Source: CAWJEL01 sp964647255 (GTDB lineage: Bacteria > Chloroflexota > Anaerolineae > CG2-30-64-16). Taken from it: a DNA stretch of 15,269 bases. This document shows, one piece after another, positions 13,000-15,269 of this stretch (position 1 is the first letter of the stretch; each line of letters begins with the position of its first letter). A model generated the notes under the pieces. It did no database searches. It saw only the letters and a program-made list of their open reading frames with translations, and had not been told where the DNA came from. The stretch spans positions 1-15,269 of the forward strand of contig CAZYGI010000084.1 in NCBI GenBank assembly GCA_964647255.1, in the 5' to 3' direction. A program made the position numbers and the translations under genes.

Positions 13000-15269
13000 T
13001 CAACGGCACGATTGCATCGAATCCGGCTGCGCAAAAATCGTCCGTGCATCGGTCCCGTGCGCCCAGATATTGGGCGCAGCGACCGTCTCATCGGTGCTCA
13101 CCCAGAAGTAAATCCGGTTCAGCGGATCGCGGGCGGCGCTCACATCCACGTCGTTGAAATCCCACGCCACGAATTTCACCCCGTTGGCGGCGGTCATCGT
13201 GCGCGGGACGCCCAGCAGGCCCACGTCCGGCGGCGTCTCCGGGTCGTTGTTAAGCGACCAATGCAGCCGCGCCGTGGGCAGCCAACCGGCGCCCGGCGGC
13301 ACGGCCAGGGTCCCGTTGGTCGAAAGAAGATAGGCTGTGATGTTCGCCTGGGTGGCCCGGTCGGTCGGCAGGCTGTCGTGCGGCCAGACGATCTCGATCC
13401 GGGCATCCAACGTCGCCGGGAGCCGGCTCATCACTCCCGTGGGCATGTCGGCCTGGGGGAAGATCGTGCGGGCGTCGTTGGCATGCACCCACACGTTGTG
13501 CAGCGTGCGCACCCCATCCACCGTGGCGAAGAAAGACAGCTTGTTGCTCGGATCGCGGGCGGCGCTCACATCCACGTCGTTGAAGTCCCAGACCGGGAAG
13601 GTGCGGCCGCCTTCGACGGCCATGCGCTTTTCCCCAATGCCGATGACGCGCGCCGGCTGTGCGTTCAGCGCGCCCCACAGCTTGACAACAGGCGTCCATG
13701 CACAGGCGGGAGGGTTCAGCAGCCCGCTCGTCCCTGCGCCCGGCACGATCAAATACACCGCGATATTCGCCCGATCGGCATCCTGAACCGCAGCACCGCC
13801 GTGCGGCCACACGATCTCGACCTTGGCGCTGATCAGCGCGGGGGTCAGCGCAGCAGTAACCGTGGGCGTGACGGTCGGCGTGCGCGTTGACGTGGCCGTC
13901 CGCGTCGGCGTCGGGGTGAGCGTAGATGTAGCTGTCCGTGTCAACGTCGGCGTAAGCGTTGGTGTGGATGTCGGTGTGAACGTCGGCGTCGGCGAAGGCG
14001 TATCTGTCGCCGTCGGCGTCGGCGTAAGCGTTGGTGTAGCGGTCCGTGTCAACGTCGGCGTAAGCGTTGGTGTGGATGTCGGTGTGAACGTCGGCGTCGG
14101 TGAAGGCGTATCAGTCGGCGTCGGCGTCGGCGTAAGCGTTGGTGTAGCGGTGGGTGTAGACGTCCACGTCGGCGTGGCAGTGGGCGTAAACGTCCGCGTC
14201 GGCGAAGGGGGAACGGGCAGCGGGGTGATGCGGTTGGCGCAGGCGGTGTCAGCCACAAACAGCACGCTGCCCGCTGCATAGCTGGCGACCGCCACCCGGT
14301 TATCCCAGACGGCGATGCCCATGCCGCCGTTCTCGACATCTTCAGCGGGCAGGACGATCTCGCCGTACCCGCTGCCGTCCGGCTCGACCACATACAGCCG
14401 GTCGCGCTGGGCATCCACGACATAGATCCGGCCGGTGCCGGGGTTGAGCGCCAGGCCATAGGCTGGGCCGGGCAGCGCCAGCCGCCCCACGGCCTGCAGC
14501 GTCGTCGCGTCCAGCACCGCGATGCGGCCAGCCTGGCTGCCGACGTAGAGACGATTGCGCAGGCGATCCCATGCGATCCCGCGCGCATCCGGCGCATCGG
14601 CGACAGCCTGCGCCACGATCTGCCCCGCGGCGTCGAGGCGCACCACCCGGCCGTCCAGGTGCACGACGTAGGCATCCCCCCCGGCGGCGACCACAGCCAC
14701 CGGATTGGCCCCCACCCGGATCGTGCGCAGCACCTGCCGGCCGGCGATGTCCACCACCGAGACGGTGCCATCGGCGAAGTTGGCGACGTAGGCCAGCCCA
14801 TCCGCCGCGGCGATGCCCCACGGGAGCCGCCCCACCTTCACCACCGCGAGCTGCGCGCCGTCGGTGATGGCATGCAGCGTGACCGTGCCGCTGTCGCGCT
14901 GGGTCGCCAGCACGACCCCGCCCCAGACTGCAATGCCGTTGATGCCCCCCGCGCTCGTCTCGCGCTGCCAGACGAAGGTCGCACCGTCGGGCGCAAGCCG
15001 GATCAAACGATTGCCGGTGTAGAGGCCGACAATAAAGCCCTCATCACTCGCGGCCACGGCCTTCGGTGCGGCGCCGGGGCGCGCCGTCGCCTCCGCCTGC
15101 GGCATACAGGCCAGGGCGGCCAGCGCGCCGATGCTGGTCGCCGTGGGCGCGGCCGTCAGCGTCACCGTCGCAGACGGGCTGGGGGTGGACGTCGGCGTGT
15201 TGGTTGGTGTGTTGGTTGGTGTGTTGGTTGGCGTGTTGGTTGGTGTGTTGGTTGGTGTGTTGGTTGGTG
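13000..15269 (-). CDS. Beta-propeller surface protein with T/P-rich stalk and duplicated C-terminal domain, 5'-partial
   Basis: The frame is open to the window edge: upstream of the internal GTG at 15165 it continues as PTNT repeats, so the N-terminus is outside; about 755 residues are visible. Order from the N-terminus: a Thr/Pro linker, a YncE/NHL-like beta-propeller (about bases 15055-14250; blades such as GLAYVANFADGTVSVVDIAG and RIYVVDAQRDRLYVVEPDGS), a long Thr/Pro linker (about 14215-13850), and two copies of a domain of about 125 residues starting (K/R)(V/I)EIVWPH and containing WDFNDVDVSAARDP and DARTIFxQ (bases 13830-13453 and 13407-13023). The C-terminal domain is not one I can name. 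Propellers of this type often bind ligands or proteins at cell surfaces. The gene converges on the peptidase unit and is not part of it. Confidence 0.82.
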   Translation of the reverse strand, partial: PTNTPTNTPTNTPTNTPTNTPTNTPTSTPSPSATVTLTAAPTATSIGALAALACMPQAEATARPGAAPKAVAASDEGFIVGLYTGNRLIRLAPDGATFVWQRETSAGGINGIAVWGGVVLATQRDSGTVTLHAITDGAQLAVVKVGRLPWGIAAADGLAYVANFADGTVSVVDIAGRQVLRTIRVGANPVAVVAAGGDAYVVHLDGRVVRLDAAGQIVAQAVADAPDARGIAWDRLRNRLYVGSQAGRIAVLDATTLQAVGRLALPGPAYGLALNPGTGRIYVVDAQRDRLYVVEPDGSGYGEIVLPAEDVENGGMGIAVWDNRVAVASYAAGSVLFVADTACANRITPLPVPPSPTRTFTPTATPTWTSTPTATPTLTPTPTPTDTPSPTPTFTPTSTPTLTPTLTRTATPTLTPTPTATDTPSPTPTFTPTSTPTLTPTLTRTATSTLTPTPTRTATSTRTPTVTPTVTAALTPALISAKVEIVWPHGGAAVQDADRANIAVYLIVPGAGTSGLLNPPACAWTPVVKLWGALNAQPARVIGIGEKRMAVEGGRTFPVWDFNDVDVSAARDPSNKLSFFATVDGVRTLHNVWVHANDARTIFPQADMPTGVMSRLPATLDARIEIVWPHDSLPTDRATQANITAYLLSTNGTLAVPPGAGWLPTARLHWSLNNDPETPPDVGLLGVPRTMTAANGVKFVAWDFNDVDVSAARDPLNRIYFWVSTDETVAAPNIWAHGTDARTIFAQPDSMQSCR
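13123..13584. repeat. Pair of 36-bp exact direct repeats in the duplicated C-terminal domain
   Basis: Copies at 13123-13158 and 13549-13584 are identical and 426 bp apart. They encode the FNDVDVSAARDP segment in each domain copy, while the flanking codons have diverged strongly. Confidence 0.75.
13934..14149. repeat. Two tandem 108-bp repeats inside the T/P linker
   Basis: Unit 1 is 13934-14041 and unit 2 is 14042-14149; they differ at only a few positions. Each encodes 36 residues of Thr/Pro linker on the minus strand, so copy-number change keeps the frame. Confidence 0.8.
15197..15268. repeat. 12-bp minisatellite encoding PTNT repeats
   Basis: There are six complete copies of GTGTTGGTTGGT, the third with a final C. 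The array runs off the window edge and is read on the minus strand as Thr-Asn-Thr-Pro. The unit length is a multiple of three, so copy number can change without breaking the gene. Confidence 0.85.

Noticed and set aside
13823..14281. Plus-strand ORF reading as Val/Gly repeats (VGVSVGVDVGV)
   Set aside because: Exact complement of the Thr/Pro linker of the minus-strand protein; low complexity and no start signals.
15165..15167. GTG as the true start of the minus-strand protein, with a signal peptide
   Set aside because: The frame is open to the window edge and encodes PTNT repeats that match the linker style; the hydrophobic patch after the GTG is short and lacks a basic n-region.
15197..15269. 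CRISPR-like array
   Set aside because: Units are 12 bp with no spacers; this is a coding minisatellite.

Overview
This window looks like a piece of a high-GC Chloroflexota genome, probably Anaerolineae-like. That assignment rests on style, not on a marker gene. It has long Thr/Pro 'TPTPT' linkers and Sec-exported multidomain surface proteins. One secreted protein ends in a YLPVVLR tail. Gingipain-type C25 peptidases occur without the type IX secretion tail they carry in Bacteroidota.

Layout. (1) Bases 1-5585 form a tightly packed plus-strand run. It holds a LanM-type lanthipeptide dehydratase (5' end outside the window, no cyclase domain at its C-terminus), an 83-aa NHLP/nitrile-hydratase-like leader peptide without a recognisable core, a medium-chain dehydrogenase/reductase (MDR) and a secreted C25 cysteine peptidase. 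The first two junctions are ATGA overlaps, and the MDR frame runs 185 nt into the peptidase gene. (2) After a possible terminator, a strong promoter (TTGCAT-17-TATAAT) and a near-perfect Shine-Dalgarno precede two small exported proteins at 5743-7229. One has an internal duplication; the other is a membrane-anchored DNRLRE-type protein. A 16-bp perfect hairpin closes this unit. (3) A second promoter of the same form (TTGCCT-17-TATAAT) precedes 7412-12921: a second C25 peptidase, a T/P-rich membrane-anchored Fn3-like protein and a third C25 peptidase that is a lipoprotein. (4) A 20-bp perfect hairpin separates this from a convergent minus-strand gene whose 5' end lies outside the window. That gene encodes a beta-propeller, a T/P-rich stalk and a duplicated C-terminal domain.

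Working picture. The left part is a candidate RiPP maturation operon: dehydration by the LanM half-enzyme, leader recognition through the NHLP peptide, and possible reduction of dehydro-residues by the MDR. A cyclase appears to be missing, so a linear dehydrated or D-amino-acid-containing product is a reasonable hypothesis. The C25 peptidases have intact His/Cys pairs and three different C-terminal or N-terminal arrangements, so they could act outside the membrane on the product or on neighbouring surface proteins. The gene calls and motifs are read from sequence. The pathway link is inference.
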